Translations under genes and position numbers: made by a program
Part shown: positions 32,934-46,492 of the stretch, one piece after another
Layout: each line of letters begins with the position of its first letter
How positions within the stretch are numbered: the first letter of the stretch is position 1
The notes under the pieces: model-generated
Seen by the model: the letters and a program-made list of their open reading frames with translations, nothing else
Databases searched by the model: none
Told to the model about the DNA's origin: nothing
DNA from: Humulus lupulus
Lineage: Eukaryota > Streptophyta > Magnoliopsida > Rosales > Cannabaceae
Direction of reading: 5' to 3'
DNA: 64,000 nucleotides
Assembly (NCBI RefSeq): GCF_963169125.1
Contig: NC_084795.1
Coordinates: 135,126,201 to 135,190,200 of the forward strand

Positions 32934-34431
32934 TCTAACGTCCTCCTAATCTAGGAGTTAAAAAGTGTCAGACTTGCTAATCAACTCACTTGGTCATAAG
33001 AGTGTAACTAAGTTTAATGTCAAGGGTTAGGGTAAAAAAATTTGGTCAAGGAACCATTGACTTTAAATTTAAAAGTTTCAAACATACATGGGATCCCAAA
33101 ATTTTATAAACAGTTTTTTAAAAGGGTGTATGTACATCAAAAGTTACAATCGGCCGACCTAAGCGGCAAAATATGGGATACAACCCTAGTTCCTCTGAGA
33201 TACCCTCTGTCATGGTGGATGAGCAGCCACATACGTACACGCCGCCACCGAAGCTCTCCAACTCATGGCTGGTCAAGCTATCCTTTCCCCTTACCTACAC
33301 CACATAGCACTCGTAAACCAAGGCTCAGCAAGAAAACTTAAACATGTGCATGAACAGTAAATACAGATTCTAAATACATATCTAGCATTCCCAGCAGTAA
33401 TAACCTACACACGCATGCATACAATTACAAATAAATGATCATTGGATCACTCTGGGGCCCGCTACCCTAAATAGTTAACCATAGAGACAACCTCGGGCCC
33501 TATGCCCTAGCTATGTGACCATAGAGTCCCCTAGGGCCTTCGCCCTTAGCTCTCAGTAACTAGCCATAGAGCTAGTCCAGTGTACATGGTGCTTTAATTT
33601 TTCAACAACCATAAGGTCGGCCAACGTAATAGTACGTTCCTAATTGGGCCTAAGCCTTTCGACCAGCGCGCTATTGCCACCTTTGACTAATAAGTCAAGC
33701 CCTGAGCTGGGTATTTAGATACATATACAGATAAGCATACTTAAGAAAATGAAAGTATGCATACATATTAATCATATAATACCATAAATTAAATGCAAAC
33801 ATAGTAATAACCATGTTCCTTAACAGGGTTGAGCCCTAGCTACGCAAACCATGCGAACAATCATATAACACATAGCCAGAAATGGAATATTTAAGTATGT
33901 TTAATGAACAAGCGCAAACATAACTCAATCACGTTCATTCACAGGGGCTTGAGCCCTATTCATAGTCATAATCAACAATCATGCCAAGCCCTAATCACAA
34001 ATACCACGTATTGGGTGCAGTTTTCTTACCTCAGGTAGAAGTATAGCATAATAATAAGAACGACCCTCGAGCACGATCCCAGTTCCGAGCCCCTAGCGAT
34101 AACCTAGTCACAACCATAATATAGGATCCCATCAATAATGACCAAATAAAGAATTTTGGACCGAGTCCTAGCCTCCGAGGCGTCAAATTCTACTAACCTG
34201 GGGAGTAGGATCGATCTCGAACCCTTAGATTTGAGTTCCCGCACTCAGAAACCCTCCCGGGGCTCAAAACCCCTTAAATGTCGCGACCCCAAGCATATGA
34301 GTTGCGGCCCGCCCAAGTCAGAGGCCCTAGCCTCCCTTCTCACTCAACATGCACTGCGGCACAGCCTAACAGGCAGTGCGACGCAACCTCGCATCAGAAC
34401 ACTCCCCTAGCCTCTAGTTCAAGATGGCCAT
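32934..34431 (-). mobile_element. T1 5' LTR, part 1
   Basis: Aligns with 10190 to about 11690 of the 3' LTR. The TG/CA end next to the PBS is mutated (tctaacg). Contains gtcgcgac at 34280-34287. Interrupted at 34432 by T2 and resumed at 47977. Confidence 0.85.
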
Positions 34432-36588
34432 TGTAATATCCCAAATTTGCTTATAAGGCTTAGGGCCTTGATTAGCATGCTGGGAGGGAAATAACTGATT
34501 TAATTATGTTAATATATGAATATGATGATTATATGATTAGAAATGCATGTTTAGGTGAATTAAATATGCATGTGGGCTCCATTTGGTTATGAGGGCCATA
34601 TTTGTAGTTTTAGCCTGTTGAGGGCAAAAATGTGATATATGTGTGTATGGTGATTTATACCACGAGTGTGTGGTGATATATTTATCATGTGCGATCTGAG
34701 ACAGTCCTGGCGAGCGGAATAGTTAAATAGTCACAACGGGGTTGAATACCCAGCTCGAGAGGAGCCTAGGGGTATTTTGGGAATATAATATGTGTTCGTG
34801 AATTACCGGGTAACGAGTAGTAATTTAACAATTATTTGGGCATGTCGGGATTAAATGGGAATTTATAGGAACACTTGAGAGTTTAGCGAGATTTGGCAAT
34901 TGACGGAAATGCCCTTGGTGACACTAGAGGATTTAGGTTAGTCTTGGGGGTATTTTGGACTTTTTAGCAAAGGGATAGACTTAAACATTGGGCAGCTAAG
35001 ACTCTAGAAATGCTTAGAAGAAAATTAGAGTTATCATAGCTTTCTTACTCTCTCTCTCTCTCTCTCTCTCTCTCGGCTCCCTCTATCTCTCTTTGGTGCT
35101 TGGAAATTTGAGGAATTCATGAGGACTCTAAGCTAAGGAATTGGAGGATTGGAATTGCTAAGGTTGAGGATTTTCTCAAGGTTGAATATATCTCTAAGGT
35201 AAGGGTTTAAAGTTGAGTTATTTTCTGTTTAATTCTACTCATAGTTTGAAAGTTGTATGGGAGTTGGGTTTTTATTTGGTTTTAGGTGTGTGGTAAGGGT
35301 ATGTAATTGTTGCTGAATTGCTGTGATGTTTAGGACATGTGGATGAGGATTCTAAACTTGATTCCAGTCTTAAGTGGTGTTTGGAGTGGGAATTATTGAT
35401 TTACGCTCGGATAAAATACAATAGAAAGCTTTATTTCTGGGTTTCAGGGGCTCATGGCACGACCCTGTTTATTAGGTGTTGCGGCCCGCTTGAATGCAGA
35501 GGCTCGGTGGCCTCAGAAATTTGCCCAGGCTCCGTAGCCCAAAATAGAAAGAAAGAGGAAATGGAGGATTTAAGCTCGGGAACTCGAATGTTAAGGCTCA
35601 AGAATGATTCTACCACCCAGTTTAGTGGAATCAAAGGAACTGAAGGCTAGATTAATATTCTGAAGTTATTAATTGGTTTAGGGCTTGATGGATGTTATTA
35701 TGAATGTGTTTTGACTAGGTTTTCAACGAGTCCCGGCTTAGAGGACTGCTCTCAGGATCGCGGTACTCAGACAGCTCGGGACACAAGTAAGAAAACTATT
35801 GTACCCATAGAGCAGGGCACGACCCTATTGTTTGTGTTTCAGGGCGCGACCCTATTGTTCATGCTTAATATATGTGTGAATATTTTTTATTATTAGGTTG
35901 TGTTATGCATGTTTATGAGTTAACGGCGAAGGCTAGGAACGACGAAGGTCGAGAACGACAAGAAGCCGAGTACGGCAAGGGGACTAAGATCGGCGTTGAG
36001 CACGCTGAGTGCAAGCCACTAAGGCGAGACCCTCCTAGGGTGTTGTTTCCATCTGCTCGGTGAAGACCATAAACCCAAGGCCTGGTAAAGCACCTGGTTC
36101 GGCGTAAACCGCTATGTGTTTAGTTTGTTGACTATTTTGCTGCATATTGTAAATTGATATGTGTATTTTATTATGCATTGAGTTTTATTGTTGGGCCTCC
36201 GCTCACAGGTGCTCTATGGTGTAGGTGAGAGCAAAGGGAAAGTTGACCAACCATGAGTACAGAGGGCATGGAGGGACAGGTACATGTTTGGCCTGCCTGG
36301 CTGCCACGACCAAGGTTATTTTGGGAAATGTACTGTAATGAACCGCTTTGTCGCCTAGGTCGACCGTAATTATTTTTTTGAGTTGTATTATAATTTCTAA
36401 ACAGTATTTTGTGATCCCAACTATATAACTTTTAATGATTTCATTGAATCTCCAAATCTTTATAAATTACGTCATTAAATGAGTTTTATTTCAATTTAAT
36501 CACACATTTAACATAAAACCTCGATTAGTGAGCTAATGGCACATTTAAAACTCACATAGTAATGGTTATAAGGTAGTAAGGTGTTACA
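34432..36588 (+). mobile_element. T2 5' LTR (2157 bp)
   Basis: Contains an (TC)n tract at about 35048-35074, the variable 'ttgcggcccgc' block near 35480 and CpG-rich 'cggcgaagg'-type words near 35925. Ends gttaca, two bases before the PBS region. An open frame at 35339-35650 shows no domain and is probably chance. Confidence 0.88.
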
Positions 36589-36591
36589 ACT

Positions 36592-36604
36592 TGGTATCAG
36601 AGCG
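36592..36604 (+). other. T2 primer binding site
   Basis: tggtatcagagcg, an exact match to the common initiator tRNA-Met site, just after the LTR end. Confidence 0.85.
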
Positions 36605-36925
36605 TGCCAAGGTTTATGGTTTTTGGAGATTGATTGAACATGTATGCTCGCTGCCACTGACAAGTTCGACTCAGGGTTAGTTTTTATTTAATGCATTATA
36701 TGCTTAACTACTTCTTTAAGTTGCTTGTTTTCCTAAATGTATAGATAGAGAGTGATGAATGTGCTAATATATGCTTGATGCTAGGGCATGGTCCCTTGAC
36801 TGTTATATGTTATGTGTTATATGTGAATTTTTTTATTTGTGTTGGTTGATGTGATTGGGAGGTGGTTTTGGATGTTTTAATCATGCCTGATATGTGGCGT
36901 CATCGATTGTAGGCATATTGTAGTA

Positions 36926-37633
36926 ATGCCTCGGCGATTAATCAGACTTCGCGCCAATAGGATTGAGGATGACAGCCAGGGTCAGGACCCTCCACCTGCC
37001 CTACCGAATTGGCAACAATTATTTGTTGAAATGGAAGCTAGACTTCATCGAACAGAAGAAGAGCTTCCACAGTTGAGGCAACAAGCCCCTCCTCGGGGTA
37101 CTGGGGAATAGGTTCCGCAGTCTGTGGCCCCAATGCCAGCCCAGCCTATGATGGAAAGTAGGTGGGAACCCTTGTATGAGAGGTTTAGGAAATAGCATCC
37201 TCCCACATTTGAGGGTGGCCCAGACCCATTGCGGGTAGAGCAGTGGATGAACATGATTTCTTCCATCCTGGATTTCATGAGGGTGGACGGGGATGAGAGA
37301 GTGGCATGCGCCAATTATATGTTGAGGGAAGATGCCCGCATCTGGTGGGATGTTGTGTCCTAGAGGAGGAATGTGGCGGTTATTACCTGGGAAGAATTCA
37401 TAAACATCTTTAACGAAAAATATTATAGTGTTGCAGTTCGAGCTGCAAAAGTGGACGACTTTGTTAATTTGACTCAGAACCAGATGACGGTTACAGAATA
37501 TGCCTTGAAATTTGACCGGTTAGCAAAGTTTGCGACAGACTTGGTGCCTACTAACATGGCATGGATGAATCGGTCTATACATGGATTGTACATTATGATT
37601 GCCTATGATGTTAAGATAACCTTGGATCTGTGA
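36926..37633 (+). pseudogene. T2 gag
   Basis: It begins MPRRLIRLRANR with an acidic, Pro-rich N-terminus and a Glu-rich helix (FVEMEARLHRTEEEL), stops at 37109, then continues in the same sense with PLYERFRK, PLRVEQWMNMI, REDARIWWDVV and, open from 37373, VITWEEFINIFNEKYYSV and VTEYALKFDRLAKFATDLVP. Same layout as the T1 gag on the other strand. Stops at several sites. Confidence 0.85.
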
Positions 37634-38460
37634 ACTACCATCTATGCATAGGTAGTTGAGAAGGCCCTTACAGCTGAGGGGGCGAGGATCAGATATGGAG
37701 AGAGAGCGCCGCTAGGCTCGATGACCAGAGGACGGTGCCTCCTTTTACAGGATCTAACTAAGGTAGTGGCTCCATTGGGCATAAGAGAAAGGCCCCAAAT
37801 TCTTTTATTCCTCCTGGCTCAGATAGGAGGGCAAGGGGTGCTTTCAGTGGCCTTCAGGGTAGGGAAGACAACTGGAGGAGTTTCCTAGTGTGTCCTTGAT
37901 GCAGGCGACGACATCAGGGAAAGTTTAGGATCAGGGTCTGCTTTACTTGTGGGAGCATTATTCATTTGAGGAAGGACTACCCACAAGCGAGGAAAGAAGA
38001 ACCGAAGCAGAGCAACAGCCTCACTCTTGCCAGAGTATTTATCTTGACCAAGACCAATGCTGAGACTAGCCCCTCGGTCGTGACAGGTCACATTTCTAGT
38101 GCTGGTTTTTCTTTTACTGCATTGATTAACTCAGGGGCTACTCATTCATTTATATCTGCTAGAGTGATATATCAATTGTGTAGACCTAGTGATTTTTATG
38201 CTAGGGGATTCAAGACTTTGTTTCCGATGGGTAACTGGTAGTCTATAGGAGATGGGTTAGAGCATTACCAGTAGAGATAGATAATAGAGAGTTCTTTGTG
38301 GAGATAATTAAGTTAGTGGTGGATGACTTTGATATGATTCTAGGGATGGATCGGTTATCAAAGTACGGGGCGACGATTGACTGCAAGCACAGGATGGTGA
38401 CCTTTGAACTGGATTGGGAGGTACCCTTTGTATTTGTGGAGACAATGAGTGGACCATGAG
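37634..38460 (+). pseudogene. T2 nucleocapsid and protease
   Basis: The knuckle reads CFTCGSIIHLRKDY (37940-37981), with the final Cys changed to Tyr. The protease frame (37966-38241) has LINSGATHSFI, with Asn in place of catalytic Asp as in T1. A second part (about 38280-38450: IKLVVDDFDMILGMDRL) follows after a frame change. Confidence 0.8.
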
Positions 38461-41374
38461 TACCTATGATCTCAGCACTGAAGGCTATAGACCTAATGAA
38501 AGAAGTTGGCGTGGGATTCCTAGCGAACATCGTGGATACCTCTAGGATTTTTTCTGTTGGACCGGATGAGACCAGATTAGTATGTGAGTTTCCTGATGTG
38601 TTTCCAGTAGATTTGTCAGGATTTCCACCACACCGAGAGATTGAGTTCATCATAAGTTGGCGCCAGGGGCGGAGCCAGTATCTAGGACACCTTATAGAAT
38701 GGCTCAATCAGAGTTGAAGGAACTGAAGATTCAATTGGATGAGTTACTTGATTTGGGATTCATCAAACTGAGTTTCTCACCATGGGGTTGATTACAGAGA
38801 GTTGAACAAGTTGACCATCATGAATAAGTACCCACTACCTAGGATCAACGACTTGTTTGATAAACTACAGTGGAAGATAGTGTTCTCCAAGATTGACCTT
38901 CAGTCAGGCTACCTTCAGTTAAGGATTAAAGAGGAGGGCATACTAAAGATGCTTTCCGTATGAGGTATGGACACTATGAATTCCTGGTCAAGTCCTTTAG
39001 ATTAACTATTGCCCCAGCAGCCTTTATGGACATGATGCATAGATTCTTCGAGGATTATCCGGACAAGTTTGTGATCGTATTCATTGATGACATATTGGTG
39101 TACTCTCAGTCAGAGGCAGAGCACGAGCAACATCTTTGCCTAGTACTACAGCGGTTGAGAGAGCACAAGTTATATGCTAAGTTTTGCAAGTGTGAGTTTT
39201 GGTTATAGAAAATAACATTTCTGGGCCATATTGTCAGTAAGGAGGGGATTCTGGTGGACCCAAGTAAGATTGAGGCAGTGAAAGATTAGCCCAAACCGAG
39301 TAGTGTACCAGAGGTTAGGAGCTTTTTGGGATTGGCAGGGTACTATCGGCAGTTTGTTAAGGGATTTTCTAGAATAGCCACACCGTTGATTGAACTGATG
39401 CATAAGACAGATGTGAGAATAGTTTCAAGGAGTTGAAGCGGCAACTGATCTGCCCTCCAGTATTGAGTCTTCCGTTAGACAATGAGAAGTTGTAGTCTAC
39501 TGCGATGCTTCTAGGCAAGGTATCAGGTGTGTGTTAATGCAAGGTGGAAAGGTGATAGCCTACACGTCAAGACTTCTGAAGGAGTATGAGCAAAGGTATC
39601 CCACACATGATCTGGAATTGGCAGTGATGGTATTTTCACTAATGGTTTGGATCCATTATTTGTATGGAGAGAAGTGTGAAACATACACAGACCATAAGAG
39701 TTTGAAGTACTTCATTACCCAGAAGGATTTGAATATGCGCCAGAGGCATTGGTTGGAATTGGTAAAGAATTATGATTGTGATATTCTATAACATCCTGGG
39801 AAGGCCAATGTGGTGGCCAACGCGTTGATTCGGAAGGGCCCAGGACAGTTATTCAGTTCGAGGCAGATATCTGATAGGTTAGATGAAGAGATGACTAGAG
39901 CAGGTATTGAGTTGGTAGTTGGTCAGCTAGCTAACATCACTCTTCAGTCCACACTCCTTGAGAGTATCAAGGAGGCACAGGGTGAGGATCCCCAGTTGAG
40001 AGAACACACAGAGGGCATCTTAGCTGGAGCGGCTAAGGACTTTTCTATTTCGGAAATGGGTTTACTGAGGTACAAAGGTCAGATTTGCTTTCCGATGGAT
40101 TCCAATATCCGGTGAGAGATTTTAGATGAGTCTCATACCACTCCCAATTTCTTACATCCGGGTACTATGAAGATGTACCAAGATTTTAGAACCTTGTATT
40201 GGTGGCTAGGAATGAAGAGGGATGTGGTAGATTATGTGGCCATTTGTTTGAGTTATCAGTAGGTAAAGGCTGAACATGAGAGGCCAGCAGGGTTTTTGTA
40301 GCGTTTAAGGATTCTGGAGTGGAAGTGGGAGGATATCACCATGGAATTCATGGTTGGATTACCGAAGATTGTGCGACAGTATGATTCAGTGTGGGTGATT
40401 GTGGATAGGTACAATCAGCGCACTTTTGCCTGTTAGGATAACTTATACAATGGAACATTATGCTGAATTGTACGTGAAGGAAATTGTACGACTACATGGG
40501 GCTCCAAGGTCGATAGTATCTGACATGGACCCCCCTTTCACCTCCAAGTTTTGGGAGAGCCTGCAAAAGGCTATGGGTACACAGTTGCGGTTTAGTACCG
40601 CCTATCATCCTCAGATGGATGGACAATATGAGAGGACGATTCAGATAATGGAGGATATGTTGCGAGTCTGAGTACTGGATTTTGGGGGATCTTGGAGTAA
40701 GTATCTCCCTTTGATTGAGTTTTCGTACAATAACAGTTATCAGGCGACTATCGGAGTGGCTCCGTATGAGATGTTATGTGCGAGGAAGTGCAGATCACCC
40801 ATCCATTGAGTTGAGACTGGTGAGAGGAGGTATTTAGGTCCTGAGGTTGTTCAAAGGACCAATTAGGCGATTGAGAAAATTGAGCGCAAATGCTCGCCTC
40901 CTAGAGTCGATAGAAGAACTACTTAGACTTGAGACGCAGGAGCGTAGAGTTTCAAGTTGGGGACCATGTGTTTCTTAGAGTTTCACCCTTGAGAGGGGTG
41001 AAATAATTTGGAGTGAGGGGCAAGTTGAGCCCTAGGTTTGTTGGCCCCTTTGAGATTCTGGAATGGGTTAGAGAGGTAGCCTACAGATTGGCGATGCCTC
41101 TAGCTCTGTCAGGGGTCACAACGTATTTCATGTATCCATGCTTTGGAGGTATGTATCAGATTCTATACACGTGTTGAGTTATGAGAACTTGGAGATGGAT
41201 CAAGGTTTATTGTATGAAGAGAAGTCGATTCAGATTCTAGACAGAAAGGATAAAGTCTTGTGGAACAAGACCATCGCCTTGGTGAAAGTTCTGTGGAGGA
41301 ACATCAATGTGGAAGAGGTGACTTGGGAGCTTAAGATGGATATGCGGGAATGGTATCCCGAGTTATTCAGGTAA
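38461..41374 (+). pseudogene. T2 pol: RT, RNase H, integrase, chromodomain
   Basis: RT fingers (about 38560-38900: [37 protein letters not shown]), then the palm in an open frame (38960-39208: [23 protein letters not shown] with both Asp intact). RNH (39531-39791: [38 protein letters not shown]). IN N-terminal part (to about 40260: LHPGTMKMYQDFRTLYWWLGMKRDV, His residues decayed), core (40399-40671: HGAPRSIVSDMDPPFTSKFW; HPQMDGQYERTIQ) and C-terminal part. The chromodomain lies at 41240-41374 (LVKVLWRNINVEEVTWEL) with tail FRG-type sequence. Many stops. Confidence 0.87.
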
Positions 41375-41394
41375 ATTTCGAGGACGAAATTTCC

Positions 41395-41410
41395 GTAAGG
41401 AGGGGATAGT
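41395..41410 (+). other. T2 polypurine tract
   Basis: gtaaggaggggatagt just before the TG of the 3' LTR at 41411, the same as in T1 apart from the last base. Confidence 0.8.
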
Positions 41411-42126
41411 TGTAGCGTCCCAAATTTGCTAATAGGGCTTAGGGCCTAGATTAGAGTGTTGGGAGGGCAATAAATGATTTAACTATGTTAATATATGAAT
41501 CTGGTGATTATATGATAAGAAATGCATGTGTTAGGTGAATTAAATATGCATGTGGGCCTCATTTGGTTATTAGGGCCATATTTTGTAATTCTAGCCCAGT
41601 GAGGGCATAAATTATATGTGTGTATTGTGATTGATACCACCGGTGGGTGGTGATATATTTATCAAGTGCGGTCTGAGACAGTCCTGGGGAGCAGAATAGT
41701 TAAATAGTCACAACGGGGTTGAATACCCGGCTCGGGAGGAGCCTAAGGGTATTTTAGAAATATAGTATGTGTTCGGGAATTACCGGGTAATGGGTAGTAA
41801 TTTAGCAATTATTTGGGCATGTCAGGATTAAATTAGAATTTATAGGAACACTCGAGAGTTTAGCGGGATGTGGCAATTCACAGAATTGACATTGGTGACA
41901 CTAGAGGATTTAGGATAGTCTTGAGGGCATTTTGCACTTTTTTGGAAAGGGATAGACTTAAACATTGGGCAGCTGAGACTCTAGAACCTCTTTGAAGAAA
42001 AACAGAGTTCTCATAGCTATCTTACTCTCTCTCTCTCTCACGGCACCCTCTATCTCTCTTTGGTGCTTGGAAATTTGAGGAATTCTTGAGGACTCTAGGA
42101 TATGGAATTGGATGTTTGGACTTGCA
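41411..42126 (+). mobile_element. T2 3' LTR, part 1
   Basis: Aligns with 34432-35150 of the 5' LTR. Interrupted at 42127 by a copia solo LTR and resumed at 46493. Confidence 0.88.
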
Positions 42127-45100
42127 TGTTAGGAACGAGTTTCCTAATACACAGCGGAAAGGTGGTGGGGTTGGCCCAATGTACATCAAAAATTTTATAA
42201 CATATTTAAACTACCTTTAAATATATGGATCCAATAATATACATACATTAATCATAATCAAGTTAAGAATATAAATCATACCTCTTGAAGCATATCTGTA
42301 ACGCCCTGGATAGCCAAGACCGTTACACTGTGTGTTTATAAAGTGCCAAACTTGCTAATCAAGTATTTAAAGTAAAAGCGTGTTACTCAAATCGTAGAGG
42401 AACTAGGGTTAAAAGAGTTTTGGTCTCAAAAGACACGTTTTCATTACTAAACATTGTTTATGTACATGGGATCCCAAAAATGACAGTTTAAAAGCCATTT
42501 ACAAAAGTTGCAAAGTTTATATACATTAACAGCCATACTAAGGCAAAATGAGCAGTTAGGTGATCTCTGTCCTGACACACTCCTCGATCATTGTGATCGA
42601 ACGGCTGGCTATGTACATCACACCTCGGGGCTCTCCACCTCAGGCCTGGTCCAACTTGCTCTTGCCTTTACCTGCACCACGTAGCACCCGTGAGCCAAGG
42701 CCCAGCAAGAACACACATCAATAATAGAATATGCACATTTAGCTGTCAAGTCAATTTCTCATATAGCATCTCATAAACTCAAGCATATCAATAGTCAAGT
42801 ATTTCACATACAAAGCATTTCAGCTCATATAACACAATGCACAGATGATAACCAGGGCTAGCGCTCACAAGCTGCTCCCTCTGTTATCCTTTCGTTTTTG
42901 GCTCCCAGTGGCCAATTCGCGTCCCATGCGCTAAATTCATGAACGGTACTCTTAGACCGCTTACACGTCTCCCTTGGCATAATACCAACGATGACACAAA
43001 ACAATTCTCGGGAGCACTTAGTCCCATCACAATCATACATTCAGGTGCAGTGTTCTTACCTTTCAATTTACTGGTTTCCGATGCCACGTAGCCACAAGCA
43101 CGGTCCTCTACCCCGAGCCTCTCCAAAGTCCTAATCACAACACAAATATAATATTCTTTGTCATTAACCAATCCAAGACTACCTTCCCGGTATCTAACCC
43201 ACACTCTCGAAACCCCCAAAACCTTTGAACAACACCCCGGAGACATCCCCCGAACCCCCGGAGCAAAGGCCAAAATTTACAAAATGTAACACCCTAAAAT
43301 TTGCCTTGTGCCGCGGCACCCAACACCAGAGACCCCTAGGCCGCGGCAAGCAAAAGCTGTGCCGCGGCACACCCTCGCAGACCCAGATTTCTGGGTTTTC
43401 CTTCGCATTTTCCCGAGCTCCAACCTCTCCAAATCACCCCAAACTCTATCCTAAGCCCCAAAACCAACTCTAAACCCCTAACAAACCTCACAACAACTCA
43501 AAGACATCATGCCCAAGCTTACTCACACCTTCAATCCTAAAATTCACTTTTGAATTTCCCACTTGACAACTCAAACCAGAAAAATTATGAACAGCTTGGA
43601 CTCAAGCACAACCCACACTTCAAACTCCCTATACCTTAACAAAACAAACCTAATAAACATACAGAGACCTTACCTTAAGTGATAGGTTCAACCTTCAGCT
43701 CTTGACCTCCTTCCCCCTTGGTTCCCAATTCTGAAATTACATAAAACCAGCCACCAACTTGCCTCAATTCACCTTCCTTAACTAAAATTCAGACTTAAAA
43801 CTGGGATATAGCATAATCAAAATCTTACCTCTGAGTTTTCTTGGCCTAAGCTTGGTTGATAACCTCAGTCACCCCCTTGATTTTCCTTCCAAGAGCTAGA
43901 GTTCAGCTTCTCTTTTCCTTCTTTCTTTTGTTCTACTTCTAGGTCTTCAATATTCAGCATAAACTAACTCCCAAAGTGTTATACGTAAATGTTATTCCTT
44001 AAGCTCAAACTCATCTACTAACTGCCAAAATACCATTTTAACCCTCCATTAATATCACTTACTAACTAGACCTCAAGGGCTTATTTGTCCTTTCCCTAAC
44101 TTTGCAATTCTACCACTTTCCCAATAAAACCTGTTACTCTCTATAGTTACTAACGGTTACGCAGGTTACCAAATCACCAGTTACCATTATCTAGTTTCCT
44201 AGGACCGTCTTGGCACGTGCATCACGTTTGTATCACAACACCCTCACAGTACAATTCATATATCATAATTATCACATAATATAATTCACATAGTCATTTA
44301 ACATGCTTAAAATCATAATCATACATCTTAATCATAATAATCACACATAATTCCCATCATGCCCTCCCGGCACACTAATCAAGGCCCTTAAGCCTTATTA
44401 GTAAATTTGGGTCGTTACAATATCAAGTGTCATTGCTATCTTTTCGTAAATAGAATGATCTTCCTATCCAAGATGCTCCCAGGTACTCACACCAAAATCA
44501 TCCACATCGCTCTCTATACCTCAAGAAGTGTGTGGGCACTTAGAGAATGAAGGATAGTTTATTTGTGATTCTACTTGATGTACTCAACACATGAGATCAA
44601 CAGAATAAGCTTGAGAATTGGTTCTTTATTTTTCAGGGAGAGAAAAATATCGTTCTATTTTTCACAGAGCGAATAGACTTAGTTATCTTAGTTATATGAG
44701 TTATTTGTATATTTTCTCATTAGTCATACTTAAAAGAAAATATTCAAATTTAAAAAATAAATCTGTAACCAACTTACAATTTACTTTTTAATTAATTATT
44801 TATTTTATTAATAAAAATATCCAAAAAATAATTTTTTTAATTATCAATTTATTAATTAATTAATTAAATAAAAATAAAAATCCTATCCCTGAAAAATAGC
44901 AGTACGCGACTGTGTGTGCACGTGTACCACCCCTATCTTAGAGATATTTGATTTTTCTATTTTTCTTTAATTATTTATTCAAACTAATTTGTTAGATAAG
45001 ATTTAACAACCTGATAACTAATTCAACTTTGAATTCAAATTTAAATTAAATATCTTTTTAACTAATTATCAAATATAATTAACTATCTGAATAAATATTA

Positions 45101-46492
45101 ATCTTTTAAATTCAAATCCAATTTGAACTTATCAGATTATTATCTTCCACTCAAATAATGATATTTAATTAATTCTACTAATTAATTAAATCCAATATTT
45201 TTTAAAATAAATATTTAATTCACTATAATTTAGAAAATTATATTTAATTAATTATTTAATTAAATTTCGAAATTAATTTAATTATTTAATATAATTTCAA
45301 AAATTATACAATAATTAAATATTAATTAATTTTGTTAACAACAACTAATTTGCAATTAATTAATTAATCACTATTATCATTTAATTGCATATATGGCCCG
45401 AAGAACAAATTTCTTCTTAAATTTGTCTTTAAACTATTTTTCCCTTCATATCAACTCTTACCTTGAATAGTGTTGATAGAACCGCTATGGGGATCTATGG
45501 ACCTATAATTTCAAGCTCCAATAAATTTGAGATTATTAACTAAACTCTTTAATTAAATAATCTTAATTTATTAATCCCATGATTATTCCACTATAAATAT
45601 GAGACTGAACTCTTGTAATTATAGATATTTCATTTACTGAGTACTTTATAATTATAAAGCGTGCATTGATATAATCATTGCATACAAATTGACCTTCTAA
45701 TAATGGTTCATAATTAATCGAGAATAAAATTACCGTTTTTCCCTTTTAATTATCTCTTGTTTTCTTAAGTACCATTGGCTTTACTAGTGAAGGTTAATTC
45801 ATAACTAAATTATGAATTTGAGCTCAATAACCTTTCAGTCCCAAAAGTCAACCCTTAAGAGAACCATTATTCAATCTCTTGTGAGAAGGCATAGATTCCA
45901 TATCTGTATACTATGTCCCCAGCCATCTACATTAATGAGTTCCCAAAACAAAGTTTCTAGCCTGATCATTCTGACAGACCCTAACGAGTGAATCAAATAA
46001 CTCATATAACATAAACAGGAGTTCATTGTAATTTTAGGATTAAGATCTATCTGTATATGATCATCAGTTGATATATTTAATTAATACTTCGAAACGGTAT
46101 TTAACTAAGTATTAATAAACATATCTAATCCAGTTCTATATATTCTCTAATATATAAAGCACCTCCACTAAAGTGTCCTACCACACTAGTGATCCGGATC
46201 TAGATCACATGTTTTCATAATACTATTTGACCGTACTTGCAGTAATTAATCTAAAGATTCCATAACTTTACTTTACTGCGAACTATTCAAGTTCATTTAT
46301 CTCAAACATAATCCTCTCGTACCAATACGTGTTTGAGATCACATATATGAACTTAGGAATTTTTCTAATATTTACATAATATTATCACAGAATATTATAG
46401 TCCATAAAATATATGTAGAAAAAATTCAATTTATTTATTTATTTTATAAAACAATGCCTACTACATATGCTTTTAGGGCACAATTCCCAACA
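42127..46492 (-). mobile_element. Ty1/copia solo LTR in the T2 LTR (about 2.24 kb without its guest)
   Basis: Ends tgttagga...tcccaaca. Flanked by ttgca (42122-42126) and ttgct (46493-46497), a target duplication with one change; the uninterrupted T2 5' LTR reads ttgct here. It shares 'gatcttcctatccaag' and following sequence with the C1 LTR in the same sense, so it is in minus orientation and of a related family. AT-rich and non-coding; split by S4. Confidence 0.82.
42297..44419 (-). mobile_element. S4: Tekay-like solo LTR (2123 bp)
   Basis: TSD atatc at 42292-42296 and 44420-44424. Reads tgtaacgccctggatag...gtcgttaca, the reverse of the S1 type. Carries the palindrome gtgccgcggcac at 43308-43319 and 43359-43370, and gccgcggc at 43340. 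Deepest layer of the nest. No coding sequence. Confidence 0.9.

Noticed and set aside
35339..35650. 103-codon frame in the T2 LTR
   Set aside because: Not kept open in the T2 3' LTR and has no recognisable domain.
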